From: Mucilaginibacter hurinus
Lineage (GTDB): Bacteria > Bacteroidota > Bacteroidia > Sphingobacteriales > Sphingobacteriaceae
Direction: 5' to 3'
Length of the DNA: 64,000 bases
Assembly (NCBI RefSeq): GCF_003324525.1
Contig: NZ_QGDC01000005.1
Span: forward strand, 356,428-420,427
The notes beneath the pieces were generated by a model that ran no database searches, was not told the DNA's origin, and saw only the letters and a list, made by a program, of their open reading frames with translations. Positions 16,657 to 24,972 of this stretch are shown one piece after another. Each line of letters opens with the position of its first letter. The stretch's first letter is position 1. The translations under genes and the position numbers were made by a program.

Positions 16657-16876
16657 GTTAGTTACCTCAACTTGTAAATGTTGGCGTCGTGTTTGTTTCA
16701 ATGGAAATGACCTTGCATCATCTGTAGAAACATCAAGAATTACATCTACCTATGTAAAACTTAAGTTGAATTCTCAGACACCCAGGCTGGGATTTTATGT
16801 TCTTTGTTTTGGGTTTAATCAATAGTTTAAATTAATTAGGGGAAAGGGAGCTTCAAAAAAAGCTCTCTTTTTTTTT
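16657..16876 (+). ncRNA. Candidate small RNA, about 220 nt, family not recognised
   Basis: This is bounded by a consensus -7 box at 16643-16650 and a textbook Rho-independent terminator at 16843-16876, with no convincing reading frame between (only an 8-codon ATG frame at about 16701). Internal pairing is possible: CTCAACTT near 16668 with AAGTTGA near 16762, and GTAGA/TCTAC (16724-16750) as a hairpin. The downstream gene has its own near-consensus promoter after the terminator, so this reads as an independent transcript rather than a 5' leader. I could not match it to SRP RNA, tmRNA or RNase P RNA. A 6S-like RNA is possible by size. An attenuator upstream of the acyl-CoA dehydrogenase is the alternative. 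Confidence 0.5.
16843..16876 (+). terminator. Strong Rho-independent terminator of candidate small RNA
   Basis: AAAGGGAGCTT pairs with AAGCTCTCTTT (11 pairs, one G-T) and is followed by an unbroken run of T to 16876. It lies 60 bases before the next start codon. Confidence 0.85.
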
Positions 16877-16911
16877 GCCATAAATTTATTATGCCTGCAT
16901 ATTAATTAAGC

Positions 16912-16919
16912 TATCTTTA
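16912..16919 (+). promoter_or_regulatory. Near-consensus -7 box TATCTTTA for acyl-CoA dehydrogenase gene
   Basis: One mismatch from TAnnTTTG, 16 bases before the ATG at 16936 and downstream of the small-RNA terminator. Confidence 0.35.
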
Positions 16920-16935
16920 TTTTAAAATTTTTGCC

Positions 16936-18075
16936 ATGGATTTCCAATTATCTGAAGAGCAGTTAATGATTAGACAAGCTGCCCGGGATTTCGCTCAAAC
17001 CGAACTTAAACCAGGCGTCATTGAGCGCGACGAACATCAAAAGTTTCCTGCGGAGCAGATCAAAAAGTTAGGTGAACTGGGCTTTTTAGGTATGATGGTA
17101 TCGCCGCAATATGGCGGCAGCGGACTTGATGTCATGTCGTACGTGCTGGTAATGGAAGAACTTTCAAAAATTGATGCTTCGGCTTCGGTAGTGGTATCAG
17201 TAAATAATTCGTTGGTGTGTTTCGGTCTTGAAGCTTACGGCAGTGAGCATCAAAAAGAAAAATACCTTACACCGTTGGCTAAAGGTGAGGTTATTGGAGC
17301 GTTTTGTTTATCAGAGCCCGAAGCAGGGTCTGATGCTACATCGCAGCGTACCACGGCGGTTGACATGGGTGACTATTACTTGCTTAACGGGACAAAGAAC
17401 TGGATAACCAACGGCGGTACGGCTTCAACTTATATCGTTATAGCGCAAACTGATCCTGCAAAAAAGCATCACGGCATAAATGCGTTTATTGTTGAAAGCG
17501 GTTGGGAGGGCTTTGCCGTAGGACCAAAAGAAAATAAACTAGGTATACGCGGTTCAGATACGCATTCGCTAATGTTTACGGATGTAAAGGTGCCAAAGGA
17601 AAACAGGATTGGTGAGGACGGATTTGGCTTTAAATTCGCCATGAAGGTACTGGAGGGTGGTCGTATAGGCATTGCTGCGCAGGCACTTGGCATAGCGTCG
17701 GGCGCATATGAGCTAGCCTTGCAATATTCGAAAGACCGCAAATCATTTGGTAAACCAATATCAGAGCACCAGGCTATACAGTTTAAGCTGGCCGATATGG
17801 CTACGCAAATAGAGGCGGCACGTTTGTTATGCTTACAGGCGGCATGGTTAAAAGATAATGGCCAACCCTACGCGAAGGCCAGTGCCATGGCTAAGCTATT
17901 TGCCTCAGAAACTGCTATGAATGTAACAGTAGAAGCGGTGCAGATACACGGCGGTTATGGATATGTAAAAGAATACCACGTAGAGCGGCTGATGCGCGAT
18001 GCCAAAATAACCCAGATATACGAGGGTACCTCTGAAATTCAGCGCATCGTCATATCCCGCGAAGTGTTGAAATAA
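16936..18075 (+). CDS. Acyl-CoA dehydrogenase (short-chain/butyryl-CoA type)
   Basis: FAD flavoenzyme of fatty-acid beta-oxidation or butyrate/branched-chain metabolism, 379 residues, standard length. [14 protein letters not shown] (about 128-141) and WITNGG (about 156-161) are the two family signatures. The catalytic base is Glu363 in [11 protein letters not shown], the position used by short- and medium-chain enzymes rather than that of isovaleryl-CoA dehydrogenase. The FAD-binding [19 protein letters not shown] region precedes it. No electron-transfer flavoprotein gene is in the window. Chain-length preference cannot be read directly. Confidence 0.93.
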   Translation: MDFQLSEEQLMIRQAARDFAQTELKPGVIERDEHQKFPAEQIKKLGELGFLGMMVSPQYGGSGLDVMSYVLVMEELSKIDASASVVVSVNNSLVCFGLEAYGSEHQKEKYLTPLAKGEVIGAFCLSEPEAGSDATSQRTTAVDMGDYYLLNGTKNWITNGGTASTYIVIAQTDPAKKHHGINAFIVESGWEGFAVGPKENKLGIRGSDTHSLMFTDVKVPKENRIGEDGFGFKFAMKVLEGGRIGIAAQALGIASGAYELALQYSKDRKSFGKPISEHQAIQFKLADMATQIEAARLLCLQAAWLKDNGQPYAKASAMAKLFASETAMNVTVEAVQIHGGYGYVKEYHVERLMRDAKITQIYEGTSEIQRIVISREVLK

Positions 18076-18101
18076 ACTCTGGAGTTTTACGTATCTATAG
18101 C

Positions 18102-19337
18102 ATGGTTAAAAAAATACTGTTAATTGTTATCATGTTAGCGGGGCTGCTATATCAAGCCGCTGCTCAACAAATAACGAAGGGGATTTGGCGCGGTACGCTC
18201 AAAACTTCGTCAGGCCATGATATACCGTTCAATTTTGATGTTTCAGATAGTGCCGGCAGGCAACTCATTACTATTTTTAACGCTACTGAGCGTTTTAAAG
18301 TTAACGATATAACCTATCGCGGCGACTCGGTATTTATACAGATGCCCCTGTATGGCAACGAATTCAGACTGAAGAAAACGTCCGGCGGGCTAACCGGTAA
18401 ATGGATAAAGCTTACATCTGCAGGCTATAGGGCAATGGACTTCAGTGCTACGCCAAACACCGCATGGCGTTTTTTTAAGGTTTCGCAAACTGCAGTTCAT
18501 AATATTTCAGGCCGATGGTCGGCTGTTTTTGGCACGGGTGCAAAAATCGATACCGCGGTAGGCGAGTTTATACACACCGGTGATAAGCTAACCGGTACGT
18601 TTTTAACTAATACGGGCGACCATCGTTTTTTAGAGGGTACTGTTAAAGGCGACAGCCTGTACTTATCGTGTTTTGATGGTGGCAATGCTTATCTGTTCAC
18701 TGCTAAGATTAACGACGAGCAAACGCTTACGGGTGGTAAGTTTTATTCGGAATATTCAAGTGTAACTCCATGGACAGCTTACAAAAACGACAAGGCAAAG
18801 TTGGCAGACGCCTACTCATTAAGTACATTGAAACCAGGTTACACCAGTCTTGACTTTTCGTATCCTGATCTTAATGGCAATAAGGTGTCATTAAGTGACG
18901 AAAGGTTTAAAAATAAAGTGGTAATCATTCAAATACTAGGCTCGTGGTGTCCAAATTGTATCGATGAAACTGAGTATCTTGTAGTGCATTATTACAAAAA
19001 GTACCAACCGCGCGGCGTTGAAATAATTGGTTTGGCTTATGAGCGCACTAATGATGTTGTTAAATCTGCCAAAGCTATACAACAGTTTAAGGCCCGGATG
19101 GGTGTACCTTATCCCTTGTTAATAACCGGCTATACACCTGCACGCGCGCAAACAGCTAAAAGTTTGCCTATGCTAACACAGGTAATTGCTTTTCCTACTA
19201 CTATTATAATAGATAAAAAGGGTAATGTGCGTAAAATACATACGGGGTTTAACGGACCGGCGACAGGAGCATATTATACCGATTACATTAAAGAGTTTGA
19301 AGCTCTTACAGAAGAGTTATTGTCAGAAACCCCTTGA
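18102..19337 (+). CDS. TlpA-like thiol-disulfide oxidoreductase with N-terminal beta domain
   Basis: 411 residues with a signal peptide (VKKILLIVIMLAGLLYQAAA, then QQ). Residues about 25-230 are beta-rich and typical of Bacteroidota periplasmic thioredoxins, possibly a binding domain. The C-terminal redoxin domain has the redox pair Cys283-Pro-Asn-Cys286 in GSWCPNC and the cis-Pro region AFPTTIIIDKKG (about 365). It is probably periplasmic or outer-membrane-facing, reducing or isomerising disulfides. It starts 26 bases after the acyl-CoA dehydrogenase stop and may be cotranscribed, although no functional link is apparent. Confidence 0.85.
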   Translation: MVKKILLIVIMLAGLLYQAAAQQITKGIWRGTLKTSSGHDIPFNFDVSDSAGRQLITIFNATERFKVNDITYRGDSVFIQMPLYGNEFRLKKTSGGLTGKWIKLTSAGYRAMDFSATPNTAWRFFKVSQTAVHNISGRWSAVFGTGAKIDTAVGEFIHTGDKLTGTFLTNTGDHRFLEGTVKGDSLYLSCFDGGNAYLFTAKINDEQTLTGGKFYSEYSSVTPWTAYKNDKAKLADAYSLSTLKPGYTSLDFSYPDLNGNKVSLSDERFKNKVVIIQILGSWCPNCIDETEYLVVHYYKKYQPRGVEIIGLAYERTNDVVKSAKAIQQFKARMGVPYPLLITGYTPARAQTAKSLPMLTQVIAFPTTIIIDKKGNVRKIHTGFNGPATGAYYTDYIKEFEALTEELLSETP

Positions 19338-19380
19338 CCCCTCGGTATAGAACCAGGAACAAAGTTAAAAAGAGTATATA

Positions 19381-20640
19381 TCAAAATTGAGCAGGAGGAT
19401 TTTCCCAAACTATGCATAAATGTAGTATGGTTTGTACAGCCTTTTGCATATCCTGTACGGATACCCACTCATGTTTACTGTGAAAGGCGTGCTCGCCCGC
19501 GAAAATGTTAGGCGTTGGCAATCCCATAAATGATAGCCGTGAGCCGTCGGTTCCACCGCGTATACTGCATAATTTAGGTTGCATGCCGGCGCGTTTTATG
19601 GCTTCAAGTCCATATTGTACTATTTCAGGGTGGTCGTCCAATACCGATTTCATGTTCCGGTATTGCGGAGAGATTTTTAGTGAATATGCGGAAGCGGGAT
19701 AGCTTTGTAAAACAGCGCTAACTACATTTTTTAAAACTTCGGCATGTTGGTGCAGCTTTTTTTCGTCAAAATCTCTTATTATAAAATCAATAACAGCCGT
19801 TTCTACCTGCCCCGAAATATTTACAGGATGTATAAAGCCTTGCTTGCCATCAGTATCCTCGGGCGACAAATCTTTGGGGAGCCTGGCAACAATCTCGCAG
19901 GCTATTTTTATAGCGCTCTCCATTTTGTCTTTCGCAAAGCCGGGGTGTGCGCTTATACCGTTTATGGTTAATTTTGCGCCATCCGCGCTAAAAGTTTCAT
20001 TCTCCAAATTTCCTGCGCTTTCTCCGTCGACGGTGTAGCAGGCATAAGCGCCCAGTTTTTTAACATCTACATTATCTACCCCTCTGCCAATTTCCTCGTC
20101 GGGCGTAAATAAAATCTTCACAATACCATGTTTAATTTCGGGATGGTTAACCAGCTGGTAGCAGGCGTCCATAATTTCTGCTACACCAGCTTTATTGTCA
20201 GCGCCCAGCAGCGTAGTGCCGCTGGCAGTTATAACGTCGTTACCTAACTGGTTCCGCAGGTCAGGGTGTTCATTTAATTTAATTATCTGCGTGTGGTCAT
20301 CAGGTAATACAATGTCTTCCCCGTCGTAATTTTCATGGATGATGGGTTTCACATTCGCACCACTGCAATCAGGCGAGGTATCCATATGCGAGCAAAAACA
20401 TATTACCGGAACGTCCTTATCTGTATTAGCCGGGATGGTGGCATACACACAGCCATATTGGTCAAGGTGAGCGTCGCCAATCCCCATTTGTTTTAATTCG
20501 TCGACCAGCAGGCGGCCTAAGTTTTTTTGTTTTTCAGTAGACGGCGATGCTGGCGATTCCGGGTCAGACTGGGTATCGATTTTTACATAACGCAGAAAAC
20601 GTTCGGTAACAGTGAAATTGAGTGATGAAATGGTATGCAT
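19381..20640 (-). CDS. pepT: Peptidase T (tripeptide aminopeptidase), M20B
   Basis: Cytoplasmic zinc tripeptidase, 419 residues (E. coli PepT is 408). The metal ligands are visible in order: His in CFCSHMDTSPDC, Asp in LLGADNKAG, the Glu pair in TPDEEIGRG, Asp in YTVDGES and His in EHAFHSKHEW. IRGGTDGSRLSFMGLPTPN is the characteristic PepT stretch near the C-terminus. It removes the N-terminal residue from tripeptides. It is transcribed alone, with an 8-pair hairpin just upstream of the start. Confidence 0.93.
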   Translation of the reverse strand: MHTISSLNFTVTERFLRYVKIDTQSDPESPASPSTEKQKNLGRLLVDELKQMGIGDAHLDQYGCVYATIPANTDKDVPVICFCSHMDTSPDCSGANVKPIIHENYDGEDIVLPDDHTQIIKLNEHPDLRNQLGNDVITASGTTLLGADNKAGVAEIMDACYQLVNHPEIKHGIVKILFTPDEEIGRGVDNVDVKKLGAYACYTVDGESAGNLENETFSADGAKLTINGISAHPGFAKDKMESAIKIACEIVARLPKDLSPEDTDGKQGFIHPVNISGQVETAVIDFIIRDFDEKKLHQHAEVLKNVVSAVLQSYPASAYSLKISPQYRNMKSVLDDHPEIVQYGLEAIKRAGMQPKLCSIRGGTDGSRLSFMGLPTPNIFAGEHAFHSKHEWVSVQDMQKAVQTILHLCIVWENPPAQF

Positions 20641-20651
20641 TGTACTATATT

Positions 20652-20671
20652 TATCCCGGAAAGCCGGGATA
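20652..20671 (-). promoter_or_regulatory. Perfect 8-bp hairpin in pepT leader
   Basis: TATCCCGG (20652-20659) pairs with CCGGGATA (20664-20671) around a four-base loop, ending 12 bases before the pepT start on the minus strand. There is no T-run, so it is not a terminator. It could lie in the leader and influence translation, or be an operator; TATCCCG recurs once at about 20683. Confidence 0.35.
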
Positions 20672-20732
20672 CAATTATAACTATCCCGTGCCGTTTAAGT
20701 TTAAAAAAAGCTTTTTGTTGTAAATTTCCAGT

Positions 20733-21083
20733 ATGAATATTGAAGAACTGCGTGATTATTGCCTTGCTAAACCCGGGGTAACCGAGAGCTTCCCCTTCGG
20801 CGAGGATACGCTGGTTTTTAAAGTCGGCGACAAACTATTTCTGCTTACAGGGCTTGAAGATGGCGACCGTTTTAATGTAAAATGCGATCCTGAACTAGCC
20901 GTTGAGCTTAGGGAACGTTATAACGAAGTGAAGGCAGGCTATCACATGAATAAAACGCATTGGAACACAGTTTTTATGAATGGCAGCCTTACCAGCAAAC
21001 AGTTGTGTGAGATGATAGATCACTCGTACAGTCTTGTGTTAAAAAGCTTATCAAAAAAGGCGCAGGCCCAAATTAATTTATAA
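20733..21083 (+). CDS. MmcQ/YjbR family protein
   Basis: 116-residue single-domain protein. EELRDYCLAKPGVTESFPFG (residues 4-23) and the later HMNKTHWNTVFMNGS are the family hallmarks. YjbR proteins have a CyaY-like alpha/beta fold and have been called DNA-binding; no firm biochemical role is known. It ends 8 bases before the rhomboid gene, suggesting a two-gene operon. Confidence 0.88.
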   Translation: MNIEELRDYCLAKPGVTESFPFGEDTLVFKVGDKLFLLTGLEDGDRFNVKCDPELAVELRERYNEVKAGYHMNKTHWNTVFMNGSLTSKQLCEMIDHSYSLVLKSLSKKAQAQINL

Positions 21084-21091
21084 AATTTATT

Positions 21092-21712
21092 ATGATAGAA
21101 TATCTGCAAACCGCACCTGTCGCGTCCATAATTTTCGCCATGACACTTATGACTACCCTATATGGTTTTTATAACGATGCGGCACAGAACAATATGATAC
21201 TACATCCCTATAGCGTGGCGCGTAAACAGCGTTTGTACACATTAATAACAAGCGGCTTTATACACAACGACTGGATGCACTTGTTTTTCAATATGTTTTC
21301 ATTTCATGCGTTTGCTTTTATCCTTGAACAGACTATAGGCCACTGGCAATTTTTAGTACTATATGTTATCACTCTCGTGCTAAGTGACTTGCCAACAGTA
21401 TATAAAAACCGTGAAAATTATTATTACCGCAGTTTAGGTGCTTCTGGTGCTATTAGCGGGATCGTCTTTAGTGCTATTCTGTATTATCCTAAGTCAGACA
21501 TGAACTTAATCATATTGCCGGACGTTGATATCCCGGCCTACATTTTTGCCGTGTTATACTTGGTTTATTGCACATATGCCTCAAAGTATTCACAAGATAG
21601 AATAAATCATGACGCGCACCTATATGGGGCGTTAAGCGGTATTGTAATTACTGTTATTTTGAATCCCGGTGTAGTAAGCCACTTCTTAGAGCAATTTGGC
21701 GTCGGTATTTAA
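21092..21712 (+). CDS. Rhomboid family intramembrane serine protease
   Basis: 206 residues with about six membrane helices. The catalytic Ser118 lies in LGASGAISG (GxSG motif) and the partner His176 in DAHLYGALSG, the standard helix-4 and helix-6 positions. GFIHNDWMHLFFNMFSFHAF (about 50-69) carries the conserved HxxxN oxyanion region. It cleaves membrane proteins within the bilayer; substrates are unknown. Its last four bases overlap the end of the convergent gene. Confidence 0.92.
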   Translation: MIEYLQTAPVASIIFAMTLMTTLYGFYNDAAQNNMILHPYSVARKQRLYTLITSGFIHNDWMHLFFNMFSFHAFAFILEQTIGHWQFLVLYVITLVLSDLPTVYKNRENYYYRSLGASGAISGIVFSAILYYPKSDMNLIILPDVDIPAYIFAVLYLVYCTYASKYSQDRINHDAHLYGALSGIVITVILNPGVVSHFLEQFGVGI

Positions 21713-22698
21713 ACCGGCAGCTGTATTTTATCAGCTGGTATAAATTCGCCTTTCGCATCTGTTAAAAAGCTCATAGGGTTTTCTGGATCTTTGATAATTT
21801 CAAGCAGTAAAAAGCCCCAGTTTTTCCAAAAGTTTTCAAGTACCTGGCCGTAAGTTTTATTTACCCAATGGTCAAACAGTGGTTTGCTGCTGATACCCTG
21901 CAAGGGCATGGCCTCAACGTAAATATCATCATTTACAGGTAGTATGCTGTACTCCGGCAATCGGTTAAAAAGGTAAGCTGAATAAAAAAAGCGCGCATTC
22001 AGCTCTTCAAATTGTATGGGATGCAAGGTATGGCCTTGCACCTTTTCCAGTATCTCTTTGTGGTAACGCTGGTTAACGCCGTTATCCTGCAGGCAAATAA
22101 TAATGCCGAAATCCTTAATGCGTAGTGAAAAGGTAAGCGTGTTTATTTCGTCCCGGTAGCCGAAGATATCTTCGGCATTATTTACTCTGAAAAGGCAAAG
22201 ACTAAAGGGCTTAAATCCGTCAAAAATGACCGGCTGGTTAATGCTTTGCAGCATTAAATGCAGGTTGCTGAACTTATGAATTATAGCCTGCGACATATTA
22301 AATTCTTCTCCCTGCGCGTGCTGCTGCTTAATGCCGGCTTGTATCTCGTTAAAAATAATGCCGTAAAGGAGCTTCCCTGCCCACTGAAAAAGTTTCAGCT
22401 CGTCTAATTGTTCTACCCCTTCATAACCGCGCTCAAAAGCTGCGGCTATTTCCTTTTCAAGCGGCTCAACATACTCCTCATTTACGGCAGCATCACAAGG
22501 TATCTTCAGATCTTTGTAAGTAGCCATGCTTTCGTCAAGTAATTTAAAAGGCTTATCCTGCAGGCTATACCGGCTCATCAGCCATTGTGGAAATACCTGT
22601 ATTTTTTCCTCTTCGGTGCTCAGGCGCCTGCCTGTTAAAAAGCAATTACGATTACCAAAATTAAAACTGGTGAAAGGAGTATAAAGTTGTGCCGGCAT
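21709..22698 (-). CDS. Conserved hypothetical protein, Bacteroidota-type
   Basis: 329 residues from the ATG at 22698. This start is chosen over a longer form to 22770 because a TATCTTTG promoter box ends five bases upstream and the longer form would run into the divergent gene. I do not recognise a named domain. Near the N-terminus, NRNCFLTGRRLS followed by EEEKIQVFPQWL resembles the first half of an HNH-type Cys motif, but no second Cys pair or catalytic His is seen, so nuclease activity is not supported. The rest is predicted globular and soluble. It is divergent from the dipeptide epimerase gene, with only 54 bases between starts. Confidence 0.7.
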   Translation of the reverse strand: MPAQLYTPFTSFNFGNRNCFLTGRRLSTEEEKIQVFPQWLMSRYSLQDKPFKLLDESMATYKDLKIPCDAAVNEEYVEPLEKEIAAAFERGYEGVEQLDELKLFQWAGKLLYGIIFNEIQAGIKQQHAQGEEFNMSQAIIHKFSNLHLMLQSINQPVIFDGFKPFSLCLFRVNNAEDIFGYRDEINTLTFSLRIKDFGIIICLQDNGVNQRYHKEILEKVQGHTLHPIQFEELNARFFYSAYLFNRLPEYSILPVNDDIYVEAMPLQGISSKPLFDHWVNKTYGQVLENFWKNWGFLLLEIIKDPENPMSFLTDAKGEFIPADKIQLPV

Positions 22699-22703
22699 GC
22701 CCG

Positions 22704-22711
22704 CAAAGATA
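22704..22711 (-). promoter_or_regulatory. -7 box TATCTTTG (minus), leaderless start
   Basis: Read on the minus strand the box ends five bases before the ATG at 22698. It fixes the start of the hypothetical gene. Confidence 0.55.
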
Positions 22712-22736
22712 AGCAGGAAATTGACCGTAAAAATTT

Positions 22737-22744
22737 TAGCTTTG
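22737..22744 (+). promoter_or_regulatory. -7 box TAGCTTTG (plus), near-leaderless start
   Basis: The box ends eight bases before the ATG at 22753. With the minus-strand box at 22704 it forms a compact divergent promoter pair within 54 bases. Confidence 0.5.
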
Positions 22745-22752
22745 ATTTTAAC

Positions 22753-23763
22753 ATGCGTCTGACTTATCAACCTTTTGAATTAAAGCTTAAACATCCGTTT
22801 ACCATTGCTAAGTTTACGCGTACCTCTACGCCGCTAATGTTGGTGCAGTTGCAATATGAGGGTTTTACCGGCTATGGTGAGGCATCCATGGTTCCGTACA
22901 TGGGCGAAAGCCACAAGAGCGCAGCGGAATTTTTGAGTAAGGTTGATGCTGGGTTTTTTAGGTACCCGTTTCATTTCGAAAGCATAATTAATTATCTGGA
23001 CAGGCTGGCACCCGGCAACCCTGCCATAAAAGCCGCCCTTGACATAGCCCTGCACGACCTGGATGGAAAGTTGAAAAACAAAACCTGCTGGCAGCTTTTG
23101 GGTAGCGATGCGCAAAAAATGCCGCTGACGAGTTATACAATCGGCATTGACGCACCGGAAATAATAAGGGAAAAGGTACAACTTGCAAAAAGTGTAAAGG
23201 TGCTGAAGGTAAAACTGGGTCGGGATACGGATAAGCAATTGGTGAAGGCCATCAGGTCGGTAACTAACGTGCCGCTGTATGCAGATGCCAACCAGGGCTG
23301 GACAGATAAGCACCACGCGCTGGATATGCTGTTTTGGTTACATGAGCAAGGCGTGCAATTGCTGGAGCAACCTATGGATAAGGACGATACCGATAGCAAT
23401 GCCTGGTTAACCGAACGCAGCCCTATCCCGGTTATCGGGGATGAAGCGGTACAACGGTTGCCTGACGTGGATAAAGCGAAGGGAATATATCACGGCATCA
23501 ATGTTAAGCTGATGAAGTCGGCAGGTATGCATGAAGCTCTTCAGATGATTAAAAAAGCACGAAACCTGGGGATGAAAGTGCTTATAGGCTGCATGAGCGA
23601 AACGAGTTGCGCAACGCTGGCAGGTGCGGCGCTAGCGCCACAGTGTGACTGGGCCGACCTTGATGGCCCTTTTCTTACTACTAACAATCCTTACCAAACC
23701 CCGGCTTTTGACAATGGCAAATGGATATTAGATACTTCGACCGGATTAGGAATCAGGGATTAG
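22753..23763 (+). CDS. Dipeptide epimerase (Ala-Glu type), enolase superfamily
   Basis: 336 residues from the ATG at 22753 (an upstream in-frame ATG at 22687 would add 22 residues before the conserved start and overlap the divergent promoter). Catalytic residues are all visible: Lys152-Val-Lys154 (KVK), metal ligands Asp178 (ADANQGW), Glu205 (LEQPM) and Asp230 (GDEAV), and the second base Lys252 (NVKLMKSAG). The C-terminal DLDGPFL is the DxD motif that binds the dipeptide amino group in L-Ala-D/L-Glu epimerases. It probably epimerises peptidoglycan-derived or other dipeptides for reuse, in line with the many peptidases nearby. Confidence 0.88.
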   Translation: MRLTYQPFELKLKHPFTIAKFTRTSTPLMLVQLQYEGFTGYGEASMVPYMGESHKSAAEFLSKVDAGFFRYPFHFESIINYLDRLAPGNPAIKAALDIALHDLDGKLKNKTCWQLLGSDAQKMPLTSYTIGIDAPEIIREKVQLAKSVKVLKVKLGRDTDKQLVKAIRSVTNVPLYADANQGWTDKHHALDMLFWLHEQGVQLLEQPMDKDDTDSNAWLTERSPIPVIGDEAVQRLPDVDKAKGIYHGINVKLMKSAGMHEALQMIKKARNLGMKVLIGCMSETSCATLAGAALAPQCDWADLDGPFLTTNNPYQTPAFDNGKWILDTSTGLGIRD

Positions 23764-23769
23764 GTAATG

Positions 23770-24261
23770 TTACTCACCCCAGCGGTGATACATTGACATG
23801 CGGCGGCCGCGATTGCCAAGAACAACATACCCGTTAACCTCAGTTTTTTTACCTGTTGTAGGTTCAACAAGTAGCCACCCTGTTTTAAAAGCATATATTT
23901 TTAAAGGTCGGCCAATATACTGGGATAGCCCGGCAAATGAATTGTCGAATGGTGAAAATTTAGCGAAAGCTATGCCATTTTTCTTCCACCGGGATACAGT
24001 AGCGGAATCCGCTTTGTAAATTTTAACGAGCTTCCAGCCGTTGCGTTCTGCAAACTGTCGTGCTTCAGGTCCGGTAAAGGTTTTATTGCTTGATGCTTCC
24101 CAGTGCATAAAATTATAGCCTCCCTCAGGCTTCATATCGTGCTCATTCTTTACAATAGCTTTGGTATGGTAATCGCGCCAAAAGCTAGCCGGCACTTCTT
24201 TCGTGCACGATAACAACGGCGCACAGCATAATAACAGGAAAAAATAAAACAAAGTACGCAT
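23770..24261 (-). CDS. Lipoprotein of unknown function
   Basis: 163 residues from the ATG at 24261. It has a lipoprotein signal, RTLFYFFLLLCCAPLLSC, with the lipid-accepting Cys after LLS. The mature part is basic and aromatic, with GWKLVKIYKAD and GRPLKIYAFKTGWLLV. I recognise no domain. It is convergent with the epimerase gene (6 bases apart) and sits downstream of two small minus-strand genes, so the three could form an operon headed by the rhodanese gene. Confidence 0.65.
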   Translation of the reverse strand: MRTLFYFFLLLCCAPLLSCTKEVPASFWRDYHTKAIVKNEHDMKPEGGYNFMHWEASSNKTFTGPEARQFAERNGWKLVKIYKADSATVSRWKKNGIAFAKFSPFDNSFAGLSQYIGRPLKIYAFKTGWLLVEPTTGKKTEVNGYVVLGNRGRRMSMYHRWGE

Positions 24262-24282
24262 CAAATAATATTTATCAGTAAG

Positions 24283-24471
24283 TTATCGTCGTTTGTTTAA
24301 TTCCCTTACCTCTTTAACCAGCTTTATTTTCAGCACAACTAAAATGGCACCTATGAATACCGCGCCGAGAGTCCATGAGTAATTTTTTGTGGCTATGCCT
24401 TCGTATCCCACAAACAAGCTTATAATAATGCCTACGTTATAAAGAACGTTCAGCGCTATTTTTTTACCCAT
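24283..24471 (-). CDS. Small two-helix membrane protein
   Basis: 62 residues with two hydrophobic helices (about 6-22 and 31-50) and a basic tail KLVKEVRELNKRR. It starts two bases before the rhodanese stop (24474), so it is very likely translated from the same mRNA. Small proteins of this form are common in Sphingobacteriaceae. The function is unknown. Confidence 0.65.
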   Translation of the reverse strand: MGKKIALNVLYNVGIIISLFVGYEGIATKNYSWTLGAVFIGAILVVLKIKLVKEVRELNKRR

Positions 24472-24473
24472 AA

Positions 24474-24788
24474 TTAGTACACCTGTAAATCCGGGTCTAT
24501 CTCTGCCTGCCAGGCCAGTATGCCCCCCTGCAAATTGTAAAGATTGGTAAAACCTTGTTGCTCAAGCTGGGCAATGGCAGCTGCGCTGCGTTTGCCGCTT
24601 CGGCACATAACTACTACTGGCTTATCTTTATATAGCTTGTCTTTTTCTATCAGGATGCCGCCCAAAGGAATATGCTGGCCGCCCAGGTTTGAGGTTTCAT
24701 ATTCAAAATCTTCCCTTACATCTATCAATTGGAAATCCTCTCCGCGATCGAGTTTTTGTTTAAGTTCCTGTACGGTAATTTCGTTCAT
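24474..24788 (-). CDS. Rhodanese-like domain protein
   Basis: 104 residues from the ATG at 24788; a longer reading would need a TTG start and conflicts with the promoter box at 24807. It is a single rhodanese domain with DVRED (23-27) and the active-site loop CRSGKRS beginning at Cys62, which carries the persulfide in sulfurtransferases. It is cytoplasmic. It probably heads an operon with the two small genes that follow. Confidence 0.88.
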   Translation of the reverse strand: MNEITVQELKQKLDRGEDFQLIDVREDFEYETSNLGGQHIPLGGILIEKDKLYKDKPVVVMCRSGKRSAAAIAQLEQQGFTNLYNLQGGILAWQAEIDPDLQVY

Positions 24789-24806
24789 AGTAAAAAATTT
24801 AACACC

Positions 24807-24814
24807 CAAATGTA
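24807..24814 (-). promoter_or_regulatory. -7 box TACATTTG for rhodanese operon
   Basis: Exact TAnnTTTG on the minus strand, 18 bases before the ATG at 24788. No clear -33 TTG. Confidence 0.45.
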
Positions 24815-24972
24815 TTGATTTTACCTTTAACGCCTAACGGGAATAAAAAATATTTACACAGTAGTGTTACGGGCGCAGGATGGTTGCTAATTAGGTATTT
24901 ACTTCATCTAATTTAAAATGCAACTGTAACAATCGCACACTCCGGGCGTTTCATAGTAGATTATGTAACTTG

